Assembly (NCBI RefSeq): GCF_021134715.1
Contig: NC_060017.1
Location: 5,518,001-5,582,000 of the forward strand
Direction: 5' to 3'
Length of the DNA: 64,000 nt
Source: Daphnia pulex
Taxonomy: Eukaryota; Arthropoda; Branchiopoda; Diplostraca; Daphniidae
A model generated the notes under the pieces. It ran no database searches, was not told the origin of the DNA, and was given only the letters and a program-made list of their open reading frames with translations. Position numbers and translations under genes: made by a program. This document shows, one piece after another, positions 1-12,752 of this stretch (position 1 is its first letter; each line of letters begins with the position of its first letter).

Positions 1-2015
1 TTTATTTTACATATAGAGGCTGTTGATCGATGACAACCCGTTTATGCAGTCCCGCCTTGTCTCCTATTTTTTTTTTGTCCCGATAGGACGCGCGGGACAA
101 TGGGCCGCCCAACGGGACCCGTAGCGGGTGACCAGCAATAATCAATGGACACTTATTATCTCTCTCTTTATTCTTGTAGATATCTATTTGTTGTTTTGTT
201 TTTTTATTATATAGTAGTGTTACGTTATTCTTTCGTTCCCCTCCATTTAGCGTGCAAGTATCCAGCCACGTTGCCGGGCATTTCCAGTTTGGCCTCAAAA
301 TAATAAAAGCCAACGATCATCGTCGTTGCAACAGAGAGGCGTCCGTGACAAAAATACAATTCGCCAGTCGCTGCATATAATATCGAGAAAAATAAAAAAA
401 GATAAATTGTGCATTTCTTCTTCTTCTTCTCGCTGCTGGGCAAAAAGGACCAGCAGCTCGGACAAACCCACGCGAAAAAATGGATAGAAGGAAAAAACCT
501 AACGCTACTGTTATGGATGCTTCTAAAGGTAACAGGACTTTAGCCTGTCAGCCGTGAATTGGCACTTTGTTACAATTGGTAGATCCAACATGTAGCTAGT
601 AGTAGTATGTAGCCATATCACGGTTGTATAGCAGCAGCAAAAGCCGAAAACCCTCTTTTGGGATGCTGATGTTCAATTCGGAATGAAAAACCGGCCGCAA
701 TCTCATTTTATTTTTTTGATATTTTTCCCAGCGCGTATAATATTATATTAACAGTTGGTCGGCTTTTTATGGAGATGTGATGCAGAGCAAGAGAGCGGAA
801 TAATAATCGAATATATGCGGATGCCATTCGGCTGTCTGCGGTGATGGAGATCACCGTGGTGGTGGCCAGTTTTTTTTTCTCTTTTGAAAGAAACAAAATT
901 TTTTATTTTCTTTTCTTTTTCGCAAAGGGTCCCGGTCGAGTTACTCCCGTCAGATGGTCATTTCGGCAACCAACAACCGCGGAAACTAGGAGGCACGAAC
1001 AGGTTATATTTCTGTATAACAGATCGACTCCAATGTCTACCGTTGCCCCTCACAAAAAGAAAACTAGAATTGACCATTTTGAAATAAATTGGAAATGGCA
1101 TTCAGTAATTAACTGGCAGAATTTGGAAAAGAGAAAAAAGAAGATAAATATGAAGGTTGATTGAAGCTGGAGGCCATGTTTCCGCTCGGTTGGGTTCAAC
1201 CCAGTCGGAGCAAACGCCGGTGATAAGCTCCAGTCAAGAGTGAGAAAAACCAGACTGGGAAGAAGAAGAAGAAGAAGAACCGACTTGACTCGCAGATAGG
1301 CTGGGCGTTCTATACGGCATTATATTAGAGGTCCTTCGCCGGGATTATTGTCACGCGGCAGCAGCACAGCAGAGAGAAAAAAAAAAGAAAACGGGAACTT
1401 GACGCGCCGATGAGTTGTAAAAGCGAACCAAGAGAAGGTCAATTACACTCCTCCTAAGAAAACCATTCAACCTGCCATTCGTCGCCTTATTTCTTTTTCC
1501 TCCCAGATTTTTCTTCTTTAACCGGCCCAAAGAAACCTTTCATCTCCTTTCGAGACCCTCGTATATAGACATACCGGATGCACTGGAAGAACAGGAAGAA
1601 CAGCCGGTCATCTACCCGATGCGCCAGCAGACATTTTCCAGCAGCTCCCATCAACTCAATTTCAAACACACAAAAGTGTTGGCGTATCTTCCCTTTTTAA
1701 TCCACACCCGGAATGACGAAAGTTTAATAATAAAAAAAGGGCGACACCTTTCTGTATAGTGAGGGCGACAATGGTAAATAATAAGAATGCAGAGCAAGTC
1801 TAGAGGAACGGCGACATTGTGATCGTGTGTAATCGTTTTTCTTATTATACAACAAACACGGTCCATCGCCCTTGTTTTTCTTCTATCGTCTGCTCAACTG
1901 CGTCGTGGCGAAAAATTTAATATTCAAAATGCGATCTGTCGAATGTATTTTTATTTTAAAAAAAGAACTGGATTTAGATATAATGGATCTTGTCGGATAT
2001 AGGGAGGGGTCGATT
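1..2015. other. Gene-poor stretch
   Basis: I see no supported gene here. The sequence has long T-rich and pyrimidine-rich runs, short CTT/GAA arrays (for example near 1261-1280) and only short reading frames interrupted by low-complexity sequence. No paired splice sites join into a recognisable protein. Confidence 0.5.
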
Positions 2016-3017
2016 ATTAATTGTTTCTATCGATATCTTATTTAAGCACTATGGCTAATTAGAATATTAGTGTCGTCTGCTTACGTCTCGTTTCAAAAGT
2101 TTCAACACAGAGACAAAAGAGACCAAGTTTATGTTTTAGAATAAGATTATTACAAAGAAAACAGATCAACTTTTTTTTTAAACGTGGCTGCACGAAAATA
2201 GTGCAACAAATAAAATGATAAGAATGTGATTGTCGTGTGAACCCTGGTGTCGCGACTCTCCATGCTCTCCACTCCATGCTGTTTGGCAGGTAAATCTAAC
2301 TAAAGAAAGCAAAAGGAATGATATTGGGGGATGAAATAGAATTAAGAGTTAGACCTGTTCCATGTGTGTTAAATATTAATTCCTGACTAGCATAATACAT
2401 GTCCCTTGTTGATTCATGGAAGTTTGTTTGCACTAGCTATAACCTTGAAACCTTCTCCTTTGTGCAGATTTGAGGCCTGGAGCCAGCCATCTCAACAAAA
2501 AAGCATGCAAGTTTTCGCTTGTGCTGGTATTGACCTGTCAACAGCAACCATCTCACCATCACCACTTGCTGGGTAATGATTTTCGATACTTTGATTAACC
2601 TGTGACCTGATAGGTATTTTAATGATGCACAAGTGAATTACATGGAAACCTTCAATTCTCTTGTTCGTGAACAATCATGGTTTACCCACTGTGCCAATTT
2701 AAAGTTTTCCAAACTTGTTGTTTCTTTCAAAATTTTTTCGTAACCCATTTTTGATTTTGCATTTAGATAAACAGCATCCCGTTTGAGTTGGAGTATCTAC
2801 CCAGGATGTCGGTCGAGTTACGGATCTCTTCTTCCCCGTTCTTGAAATGTCATCGTGTACACCCATATCGAGTGTGGGTGAATTCACGAGGACCACCTTC
2901 TCCTACCCCACATGGTGGATTCAACTTTTCTGCGGATGTATGGAGCACTTGTGGATGCCTGGCCGTATTTCCCGGGCTTAAAGGTAGGAAAACTGTTTCT
3001 CTATTCTTCCTTTTTTG
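2016..3017 (+). repeat. Copy A of a dispersed ~1 kb exon-intron-like duplication
   Basis: This segment matches 14620-15597 in the same orientation over nearly its whole length, with scattered substitutions and small indels. Matching positions include splice-like signals: a donor after 2290, an acceptor before 2468, a donor after 2572, an acceptor before 2775 and a donor after 2983. Joining 2468-2572 to 2775-2983 gives one open frame. It includes CAGIDLSTATISPSPLAG in the first block, and GGFNFSADVWSTCGCLAVF near the end of the second. Relative to copy B, two indels in the second block together restore the frame, so its middle reads differently (CHRVHPYRVWVNS) while both ends match. I do not recognise the family. 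It may be a real small gene, a fragment of a multicopy gene or a decayed pseudogene. Confidence 0.55.
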
Positions 3018-5032
3018 ACTCTCTGGTTGCTTTGTTTTTTTTTTAAATCGTGACATAGCACGGAGTACGATTATTCCTGAGCTATGCGATTGACTGGAAC
3101 TGTTTTCTCCTGCCATTTTTGTTGACTCAGTTTGGGTTCACCTCGTTTGTTGAACGACTGGAGATCAGGCCTGTTTTTTTACCCCACAACTTTGTCTGTG
3201 CTTTGTATAAACAATCGAATTCGAAAACTTTTAACCACTTTCGGCAAAAGTGCAACTAGGAAATGGTATGACCAAGAGGGACCTGCCGCCACACCGGCAC
3301 CTCCTCGTAAATATTTAACGTTTTCCTTTGAAGAAATGTTCGAAAACTCTCATCCAACTTTTTATAAGAAACAACAACAACAACAACAACCAAATTACAA
3401 ATGATAATCGGCGCTCATCAAGTGACTTTATACACACACACACAGGCAGGCAGGCAGGCTGGCTGGATCTACTTTTATGTCAGACTGTATATAGAAATGC
3501 ACGTACGGTCGAAGGTGAATTTGTCGTCGTTTTCTTTCTTTTGTGTAATTTCTTTGGGTCGTAAAAAGATGAAAAGGGAAAGAAAGAAGAAGAAGAAGAA
3601 GAGACTCAACGACTGGCTTTAATCCCCTTTTTTTAATAGTTTCGACTCTATTACGGCAACGACGCGCCGTGCCAGAACTGCCACACGGCCTCTTCTTCTT
3701 CTTCTCCTTATGCAGCCAGAGACGCTAAAAGGAGGGATTGAGGTTGAAGACCCTCGTGTGTTCCACTTTCGACCTCTGCGGCAACAACCGGAGGAACAGC
3801 AACAACTTGCTGGCATCTACAGCAGAGCCAGACACAAAAGGGGGGAAGATAGGAAGAAGAAGAAACAAACAGGAACACAACCCCGTTCGTTTGGGTTCGT
3901 GTGCAAACGGGCCCGGCACCCATCGTCGTGAGCGCTGCCGAGCTGTCACACACACACATCTCTCCAAAGCTGATGCTATCATCTCTCGACTGAATTTGTT
4001 TGTTTGCTTTTATTTATCTCCATCCTACTACGTATGTATACGATGGGGGTCTCTTTTGGTGCAGGCCATGCGTGTCTCTGTCGGAGAATGTCGTCCCCAT
4101 TGCGCCGAGTGAAAATCATTCAATATCTCCGGCTAAACACGTTCAAACAAAAATAGTTGGCGCACGATTTTTTCTTTTCTCTTTTTTACTATTTTTTTCT
4201 TTTTTTACACTTTGTGCGTGTCGTGTAAAGTTAGAAGAAGAAAGAAAAGAAAAACACCCGGAAGAAGAAGAAGAAGAACGTGATAAGAAAAATGCGTTTG
4301 GCTTATAACCGACTCTTAATTTCTCTCGGCGCTGTGTGTGCTGTCCTCTTGACAGAAAAATTTACACGCACAACTATCAGGTGCTGGGACTATTTATACG
4401 AGCGCATAATACAGTTTCCTATATAGCAGTAGGAGCTGGAAAAACTGTGTGTACATGCTCGGCATTGACATCATCACGCAATGGCTAATTAAACATGTCT
4501 GCGGGGTAGTTTGGTTTAACGGTCTCGGCCCATTTCTTATTCTTACCTTTTTCGGTTAATTCTTTGGCTGTTGTTGTTGTTGTTGTTGTTGTTGGTTTTT
4601 GTTTGGCGTCAATTGCTCCGCAGAGGAGAACGTCTGGAGGCTCTTTTCTCCGCATATAAAAAGAAAGGAGAGAACACCCCCCTTGAAATATTTCAATTTC
4701 TTCGTTTAAGAGTTGGTGTAGCAACAGTCAAAAACAGTCAGAACCTCTTTGGAGGTAAGCCCATCAGGCGTGTGCGTTCCATGGGGGGGAAACGGTTCAT
4801 TTGGACGACCAATAAAATAACCGACAAGCAATTATTCGTGAAACAAACGGATTGATAGATCTCCATAAAGAGTATAGACAACAAGAGCACAAGATGTTTT
4901 TCATAGTCTTATTTTCTACCTTTTTGGGAAAAAAAAACAGGTAGAGAGACACTCTGTACATATATTAGAAACAGAGGGCACATTTGTACCGTTGCTCGCA
5001 ACCAGCACCTCATATTCTGTCTGAATCCATTT

Positions 5033-5047
5033 GGGGGGGGGGGGGGG
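5033..5047 (+). repeat. G15 homopolymer
   Basis: Fifteen consecutive G residues, followed by ACGGCG and then a T-rich tract. It is prone to sequencing and assembly length error. Confidence 0.9.
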
Positions 5048-8000
5048 ACGGCGTTTTTTTTTTCTTTCCCTTCGGCGTCGTCGGCGTCGTCTCTTTTTAT
5101 TTTTCAATAAACGGAAGAAGAACAACTCCGTATGCCGGCGTGAGTCTTCTCAGACTTTTTTCCTTCCTCCACCCTCCTTGTGTGTCTGTTAAACTCCAAA
5201 AAGGAACGGATGAACTTTTTTTTTTTCTTGTATTTTTCCACATCGCTCATTTGCTACGCGGTCGCAGACACACACACACGGCTCCGCTTCTTCTTATGTG
5301 TGTGTGTGTGTACCGTTAGGCGTTGTTATATCCCGGCGTATACGGAGGGGAAAGAAAAAGGGGGCCGCCACCTAAAAGGAGCTGCTCTCACGATCGAATG
5401 GGTCTGTGACCGAGATCTTTGACGTCATCATCATAGGAAAGAAAGAAAGAAAAAAGACATACCCGACAACAACAACACGATCTTATTCTTGAGTCTTAAA
5501 CTGGAAATTATATCAAATCTAGACTCGAACCAACTAGTAGGAAGATTTTGTCTTTGAGGTGATGGTGGATTCCTGAATGGCGGCGACCACCGCCATCGAA
5601 AAAATCTCGGCAGCACCACCGGTTCTATCTATTGCTTTTTGGGAAATTGTTGTTGTCTCCTATATAGTAAATGGCGTTGTTGTTTATCCTCATTCTTTCG
5701 CCCAGGCGCGTGATTCAGACACATTTCTTTTTCCATTCCAGTTCGATTCGACCGGCCAATAGAATCGAACCCGTGTGGTCTCTCTCTCTCCTATAGACCT
5801 GGGCAACCTCTGCGATTGGGAATCACGAAAATGAGGAGGAAGAATCTTTTCCAAATGGCGTCAGACATTATTTTCTGTCTGCCAACTAATGAAAAATGTG
5901 TACTTAACATATTCTAGGCATTTTCTTACGACATGTACGACTCATTCTATCCATTCATTCGATACTTTTCAAGTGTCTTCTCGTCTGAGAAATGCGCCAA
6001 AGACGTCGAGTCACGCAGGCCATCAGGTCGGGACCGCGCTTGTTGCAGGAAGAAGAACCTGGTCGGTCCTAGTTCTCCCATTTTTGTGTGGGTCGGTCAG
6101 TCGATGCTGACGGGGTCTTCTCCATGTGTGTGTGTGTCTCTTTTCTTTTATTCTAGAGTGTCCTTTTTTCTCTTGATGGGCAACGCCTGTGCCAGTCCCG
6201 GGTGGACACACAACAGGAAAAAAGGGCCAACTTGTATTCTTCTTTTTTTCTCTTGTTCATTAAAAGCCATTATTGGGTGGACTGCTGGCCATACAAGGAG
6301 TCCCATAGGAGAGATGGCTCTGTGTGTTTCATTACCCTCGTGACCAGATAGCCTCGTCCTCCGCAACAGGAGGAGGAAGATTCTTTTTTCGTGTTTTCTC
6401 GTCTTATTTGGGAGAAAAGATTTTTTCTTCTTTCGACTATAATGTAATCATTCGATAATAACTAGGCTCTCTCTCTGGTATTGGGCGTCCTGTTGGTCCG
6501 CCCGTGTGTGTGGGGCGATTACGCAGAGAGTTCGGTTGGATAACGAAGAAATTTCGGGAGAGAAAAAACGAAAAAAATATAAGGAAATGGAACGCGGCGG
6601 TGCGCGCTCATCTGCCCCCGCTGAGATTTCCTTCTCCTCCTATTCATCGTTTTTCTTCTTCTTCTTCTTCCTTCCTTTCTCTTTGTCTGCTGTGTACATT
6701 TACCGTAGTGCGTCGTTCGTTGGTTCGTTCGTTCCTTCCCTCGGCGACTGAATAGAAGAAGCCGCTCGATTGCTCCCACGGTCGACGTGGGATTTACCTG
6801 GGCGCTCATCAAAACCAGAAAACAACAACAAAAAAAACAGAAGAAGAAGAAGCGAACGACCTTGTGTGTGTGTTTTGCTCGGCGCTGGATGCAATCCAGC
6901 GACGCCCACACGCCATTTCAAAGAGGAACGCAATATGCAAGCCAAAATGTGCCATACAGAGATCCTTGGCCAGCTGAACGAATACCTTCGTCCCGACATT
7001 TTTTATTTAAAAACTATTTGTAAGACGAAAAGGCGAGTACTGTACCTGCCTCATTTTCTGCCTGTTGCGTGACAAGGCGGCGGCCGCCCCGGCCGTGACA
7101 GAAAAAGACTCCGACCATCTTCTTCCCCCTAAAGAAAAAAAAAAACCAACTGCGTGATTTGTGAGTTTGGCCATCGTCTAACAAAACTGATGGCAAAAAA
7201 AGAATAAGGAGACTCGCCAAAGTTGTTTTTTTGAAAGCGAAAAGAGAATGTGCTGTGTGCTGTGTGCCAGCTCAGCTGACGTCATGCCGACGCATCGGCA
7301 CAGATGAGGTACGAGTGTGAGTCGCGGCCGACGCGTCTGCTGATTTATAATTCAGGCATTCACTCACGAATCTCTTTTTTGGCATTGACTTATTGTTTCT
7401 CTTTCTCATTTCTTGCTGCTCGTTTTCTTTTTGTCTTATCCCTCCTCTCACTTGGATTGTGTAATGCACATACAGTCGGTGGTGGTGGCGGTACAAAGAC
7501 AAAATGATGAGACGAAATAAATAATCCAACGGGCCAGCGCTTTTATTTTGTGGCCATTTTTTGGCCTTTTGTTGTTGCACCTTTTTCTTTTCATTAAGAC
7601 GATCGCCCATATCGTCTCTTTCTCGTATCATCGTCATCCGGGTTCTTGTTATTATTGTTGTAAGCCAGTTGAAGGACGTTAGAGTCTATTATATACGTAG
7701 GCAAGTATTTAAAAGAAGAAGAAAAAGTCTTGGGGCTCTCGAGGTAGAAGGATGATGATGGCACTGTGCGTCAGGTGTTTTTTCTTGTCGGGTGTATACA
7801 GTGGTGGTCGCAGCTTCAAATCACCTGTACGTATGTACCTTGTGCTGGCAGAAGCGGGAGAATAGGTAGCCATGAAAAGAACATTATGAGCGCAAGGAAA
7901 TTATCTCTGGAAAAAGAAGAAGAAGAAAGATGCGGCACCGAATGTCTTCTGGGCACGTCATGCAGTGGCAGCTGCTTCTGCTGCTGCTGCTGTGAGGCCT

Positions 8001-8578
8001 TGGATTTTTCTAGAAAATTACATCACCCCCGTTTCCTCATATACCCACTACTACTATATATAATACACTTGATGTGTATTAGATTCACCGGGAGGCATAT
8101 AACCTACAGGGGAATTAAACTTACCCCCTTTAGGCCTGGTGCTCGTGATGGGCCATCACCAGTTACACCCTCGATTTCTCTTCGCCCCCAGCAGACCTTC
8201 AATCTTTTTTTTGTTTTTTTTTTCGTTCGTTCGTTCTCACCGTCATCATTCTCCCATATAGACACACACTTAAAGAGATGAAGATAATGACTTGGATGCA
8301 CACAGCAGCTGATAATGAATGCGCAAACACTGCAGGTGTATATATACGCAGTGGCCGGGTCGCTTGACGTTTTTTAAATATTTTTAGACGACGAAGACGA
8401 CGGACTCGACTTGCTTGTTTATCTTGTTATCCACTCGGATACTACATCATCTCTGCTGCTGCTTGTTCTTCTTCTCCTTTGTGGAAACGAGATTCCGACC
8501 TTTGAGGTTGTTTGTTTGGTTGTTTGGTTGTAGATGTGGAGCTCCGTCTTAAGATGGTCTTGCACGCGGGCAAACGCC

Positions 8579-8589
8579 TATATAAAAGG
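8579..8589 (+). promoter_or_regulatory. Orphan TATA-like element
   Basis: TATATAAAAGG is a close match to a metazoan TATA box, preceded by GC-richer sequence (CAAACGCC). A start site would be expected near 8612. No coding exon is recognised downstream on the + strand, so it could drive a noncoding transcript or be chance. Confidence 0.25.
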
Positions 8590-9982
8590 ACGGACTGTGC
8601 TGGAATTGAGGTGACCTACTCCGCTTTTCCACTTCTTCTCCCTCCTGGCTCATCCTCTTCATTTACATTGCAGTCAAAATAACTACACGAAAAAAAAAGA
8701 GAAAATAAACTGGAGAAAATGGTGGTGGTGGTGGAATGAAACCTGCTGGATGGGATGCTGGGCTCTCGACTGACCCCGCACACATCACGGAGGTACACAA
8801 AGGAGCATTTGCTCGGGTTACGGTACTGTGCAAACAACAAAAGATAATACGACGACGAGTCTTATCTCTTCAACTTGTGCATCCAGGGCCAGCAGCACAT
8901 ATTAGTCTCAAAAAGAAAATCGAGGTCTAAAGAAATGACAATAATAAGCACAGAGGGGAGGGGGAGAGAGAGCTAGGATATTTTCTACGGATCAGTGGCT
9001 GCTGTGAATGGCTGGCAAACGATCGAATATCATTCAAAAGGTGAAGAGACTGGGGCATACATCTATAAGCTGCTGGGCGGTGGAAGCCACAAAACAGCTG
9101 TGCCGGGCGACTTGATGGTTATATAGTGGCATAGGTTCTATTCACATTTTCCCCTTTGTGTTGTTCAGAATTCTTTCTTTTTAGTGCTGCCTGGATGGTT
9201 GACAGTCTCCTTTTTTTCCTTGTTGAACGTCACCTGGGCCCGGCCGCTATACAAACTTTGTGGAAGAGAAGAAGGGACACGACGATGGATGTCCAAGTGT
9301 CAACTGGAGATCTTTTTCTTTCTTTCCGTACCGTAGAAATGCGCAGTTTCAACTCCCCTCGTCTTCCACTTCAAAAAAAGTTTCCATCTCTTTTTGAGAA
9401 GGAAAATAAAATGTTCCTCTAATCTTTTCGTGTACATCCCAGTTTTCCGAGCGATAAGATAAGAAAGAAAACTGCCAAAGAAAATAGCCCTTTTTCTTCC
9501 GTGTGGGTGCGACGACCCAGTTGTGAAAAAAATGCCATCTTTTAAGTCTGAATACATCGAAATCGGAATTTATTTTATCTTCGAATTGCAAAAAGAAAAA
9601 TTACAAAACAGAACCCAAGGGTGGAACAGGCGAATTAATAAACAGGGAAACAAACAAACAAACGAAAAGAACAAAAAAAAAATCTCTGGAAAAATAAGGG
9701 GCGGAAGTGGGTACACAGTCACAACGAGATTATTTATTACACACACGTTCGCGTTTTTCTCTTTTTTAATTCTTTTAAATTAAGTACAAAATGTCTATCG
9801 TCTGGTTGTGATCCTTTCCCTTTTTTTCTTTTTCATTTTTTTTTAATCTACAAAAAAGTTGACTCTCATGACACGAAATTCAGAAGAAGAAAAAGAAACA
9901 ACATCAGGACAAGAATCCACATGAAACCAAATTTTTCACGACCTTCCGGGCGATTCACGACCGCCAAATGTTGTGTAGTAAA

Positions 9983-9997
9983 TTTATTTTATTTATT
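9983..9997 (-). terminator. Tandem poly(A) signals for the CABIT gene
   Basis: Read on the - strand, two overlapping AATAAA hexamers (complement of TTTATT at 9983-9988 and 9992-9997) lie about 220 nt downstream of the stop codon of the CABIT-domain gene. This fits a short 3' UTR. The assignment rests on motif and position only. Confidence 0.5.
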
Positions 9998-10211
9998 TTT
10001 TTAAATTCTAGTGGCATTCGTTATATTATTAACGTTAAAGGTTTTTTTGGGGGGGCTAAGAAAAAGAAAATTTCAAAATGGAACCCGGAAACAACAAAAA
10101 AAATCTGGAAATGGAAGCAAACGGAGAGGGACATTAGCGAGCAGAAACAAGGTCACAGGCAAGAAAATGTTGTTGTTACAGAAGGTGGTTGTGTTGTTGT
10201 TGTTGTTGTTG

Positions 10212-12752
10212 TTACAGGTGGTAGAAGATGGTGTGCTTCTTGGTTGTTGTGTGGCTGCTGCTGGATCCATTTCCGGTGGCTGTATTGAGCAGGTGGTGGT
10301 TGGATCCGGAGTGACGGCGCCGGCCCGGAATTTCCCGTTTGAGTCCGGACGTTCGGCTGGAATTGGAGGGAATCACGTCGGCCACCACCGTCGGGTGCAA
10401 GTTGATCTTTAGCGGCGATTTGACGTTGTTGCTGCTGCCGTGCGAGCGGTTGTTGTTGTTGTTGTTGCGCTGGTCGCTGCTGCTGGCCCGGCCCCACAGT
10501 AGGTCAGTGAGGGAACGGGGTCGATGCAGCTGGAACAGCCGGTGTTGAGAGACGGGCGGGGCCGAAACTTGTCGCATGTAATGATGTTGTTGGTGGTGTT
10601 GCTGGGAATGGTGCAGCCGCTGCTGACTGCCGGCCGGAATGTGGTGGTGGTGGTGGGGTGAGCGGACGGCCGCCGATCCCGCCGATCCGCCCGAACAACG
10701 ACCGCCACTCTGGCTGGATCCCAGCGTGTCCGAGTCGGCGGCCGAGTTGGCCAGCAGGAGGTTGGTCATGGACTTGTATCGGATGTTGAAGAGCGGCGAC
10801 GGAGTCAGCGACTGTTTGCTCTCGGCCGGACTCAACATGCCCGGCGAACGGTGCTGGATCACGACGGCCGGATTCTTGCTGTACAGTCTCTGGCCGGCCG
10901 ACACCGAAGGAGCCACCCCGCCGCTGGCCAGGGCGCTGCGTTGCCGGTACATCCGCGGCTTGGCCACCGGTTCCGGCGACGAGTTGACCGTGATGGTCAC
11001 CGTCGTCGCTGCCGCTGCCGATGACGAGTTGAGGTTGTTGTCCGTCTCTTTCTCACCCACTGCCGGGCAGCTGGCGACCTCTTTACTGTAGCTGTTGATC
11101 CGGTTCCGGTGGGTGGGAATCGTCTCCAGCGGAGGTGGGACCGGCTTGACTTGTTGATTGATGGCCTTTGTTGGCTGTTGTTGTTGTTGTAGGTTGTTGT
11201 GATGACTCGGGTTGTTGTTGGATCCGTTTTTATGGCTGACGACTTTGTTGTAGAGGTTGCGGCGCTGCTCCGCCTTCCGGCCGCTGGCCAGGCGGTTGGA
11301 TTCGTTGAAAATGTCGTACGTCGACGTCGACGTCGTCGTCTTCAAATTCTTGGGCAGCGGAGCGAAGCCGCGGATGTAGTCGTAGATCTGGTCGATCTCG
11401 TCGTACTCGGCCGGAAGCTCCTCCTCATCCGCATCCAGGCCTTCCTCCCCTTCCGGCAGCTCCGCCGTCAGCGAGTGATGCAGGCCGTTGCTCATCGAGT
11501 TATCCAGCAGTCCGGAATTCTTGTTTTTGTGGCTGCCGCTTCCGCCGTGACCGGTGATGGACTGGATGAGGTCGGACGTGCTCCGCCGGAGCGGGGCCAA
11601 GAGAAGCGGAACGGGCACCCGCCAGTGCTGGCCGTCGAAGCGCAGGTTCTTGCTGAAATGGGCGTCGTAGACTTGGATGCGATCCGACAGAAGTCCGTAC
11701 TGGTGGAGGCAGCGCTCCGTCATCCGGGCGAACTCTTTGGAGGCCTTGAGGCTCTGCCGGTTGACGGGCAGCTGGAGCTTGAGCGAAACGGACGGCGGGA
11801 TGATGACAACGCCCGGGCCGTCTGGCGACGTCTTGCCTTGGTTGACGCCCAGCGGCATGGCCACGATCATCTCCTCGCGGAAACTGGCCAGCAGCCTCAT
11901 CTCGTAGCAGAATTGCTGGCCGATTTTCAGGCCGGCCGGAGGGCTGCCCGACACCATCCGCACGGTCAGCGGCAGCCGCTTGTTGAGCAGCGCCCGGATC
12001 CGGTGGACGCCGCTGATGCCTTGCTGGTTGTCCTCCTTGGCCACGACGCTGAACTTTGCCCGCATGTCCAGCGGCAGGTAGACGTGGTCGCCCCTCGAGT
12101 CCAGGCAGTGCAGGAAGCGCTGGCCGGACGAGATGGAGGAGGAAGGAGACGACGACAAACTGCCGCCGCTGCCCGTCACTTCGCCCACCAACACGAGCAG
12201 CTCGCCGGCCGTTAGAGTCCGCGAGCGCTCGGTGATGTTGACGTGCTGGCCGTCGGTCGACTTGTGCGTGTTGGCCTCTGTCGACTGCTGGTAAAAGACT
12301 TTGAGGTTCTGACGGACGAGGCAGGAGTCGGGGAACTTGCGGGCCAGCTCGGTCACCGACTCGATGCCCCTGACGGCCCGCCCGTCCTCGTTGAGAATTT
12401 CAAAGTAGCCGTCGAAGGTTTCGGGTATGGCCAATTTGGGTCCGACGTTGACCGTCTTGTGGTTGTCTTTGAATTTGAGGCACTGGACGGCCAGCCGGAG
12501 ACTGGCGCCGGCCGAGGCCACCAGGGCCGTCGACGACAGAGACGGATTGGGCAAAGAGGGTGCGCCCAGGCCCAGGTAGGAGCCCTTGACGATGCGGACC
12601 AGTTGCGGCAATTCGCCCGACTTGACGACGTCGTGCAGGTAAACGTGCGGCGACTCGTCCGTCTGCTGCCCGCAAGAGCCAGAACTCTGTCCGCCGCTGC
12701 TGCCACTCCACCTGGCCGTCGTCAACAGGATGGCTCCATCCGATCCGGCCAT
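10212..12752 (-). CDS. sano: CABIT-domain protein, serrano/GAREM family
   Basis: One open exon of 846 codons. The N-terminal half (about residues 36-370) carries a CABIT-type region: HVYLHDVVKSGELPQLVRIV near 36-55, then the family-like GPKLAIP and the LPLDMRAKFSV/RLPLTVRMV blocks. About residues 448-470 hold EYDEIDQIYDYIRGFAP, a tandem-tyrosine motif like those of GAREM-type adaptors that bind SH2/SH3 proteins. The C-terminal half is disordered, with His, Gln, Asn and Ser runs (poly-His near residue 700). GAREM proteins are Grb2-binding adaptors of receptor tyrosine kinase/MAPK signalling. Fly serrano acts in planar cell polarity; I recall it as the arthropod family member. I chose the ATG at 12752 because its context (AAAAAATGGCC) is good and the 41 residues open upstream are Lys/Arg/Phe-rich, UTR-like sequence. 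Further coding exons upstream cannot be excluded. The exon is GC-rich compared with its flanks. Confidence 0.85.
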   Translation of the reverse strand: MAGSDGAILLTTARWSGSSGGQSSGSCGQQTDESPHVYLHDVVKSGELPQLVRIVKGSYLGLGAPSLPNPSLSSTALVASAGASLRLAVQCLKFKDNHKTVNVGPKLAIPETFDGYFEILNEDGRAVRGIESVTELARKFPDSCLVRQNLKVFYQQSTEANTHKSTDGQHVNITERSRTLTAGELLVLVGEVTGSGGSLSSSPSSSISSGQRFLHCLDSRGDHVYLPLDMRAKFSVVAKEDNQQGISGVHRIRALLNKRLPLTVRMVSGSPPAGLKIGQQFCYEMRLLASFREEMIVAMPLGVNQGKTSPDGPGVVIIPPSVSLKLQLPVNRQSLKASKEFARMTERCLHQYGLLSDRIQVYDAHFSKNLRFDGQHWRVPVPLLLAPLRRSTSDLIQSITGHGGSGSHKNKNSGLLDNSMSNGLHHSLTAELPEGEEGLDADEEELPAEYDEIDQIYDYIRGFAPLPKNLKTTTSTSTYDIFNESNRLASGRKAEQRRNLYNKVVSHKNGSNNNPSHHNNLQQQQQPTKAINQQVKPVPPPLETIPTHRNRINSYSKEVASCPAVGEKETDNNLNSSSAAAATTVTITVNSSPEPVAKPRMYRQRSALASGGVAPSVSAGQRLYSKNPAVVIQHRSPGMLSPAESKQSLTPSPLFNIRYKSMTNLLLANSAADSDTLGSSQSGGRCSGGSAGSAAVRSPHHHHHIPAGSQQRLHHSQQHHQQHHYMRQVSAPPVSQHRLFQLHRPRSLTDLLWGRASSSDQRNNNNNNRSHGSSNNVKSPLKINLHPTVVADVIPSNSSRTSGLKREIPGRRRHSGSNHHLLNTATGNGSSSSHTTTKKHTIFYHL

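Larger units (their letters stand above)
3018..9770. other. Gene-poor, microsatellite-rich stretch
   Basis: No gene is supported. The stretch holds many simple repeats: CAA at 3371-3390, GTT at 4569-4592, a 15-G run at 5033-5047, CA/GT arrays near 5272-5310, TTC/CTT tracts near 6655-6672 and GAA arrays. Open frames here are short, low in complexity and rich in Phe, Ser, Lys or Arg. One strong TATA-like element is listed separately. Confidence 0.5.

Noticed and set aside
6504-6999. Several overlapping frames rich in Ser, Phe, Arg and Lys
   Set aside because: All come from TTC/CTT and GAA tracts. No splice structure or conserved motif.
11199-12215. 338-codon + strand open frame
   Set aside because: It is the antisense shadow of the GC-rich CABIT exon. 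The - strand frame has recognisable domain sequence; this one is Arg/Val/Ala-rich without motifs.
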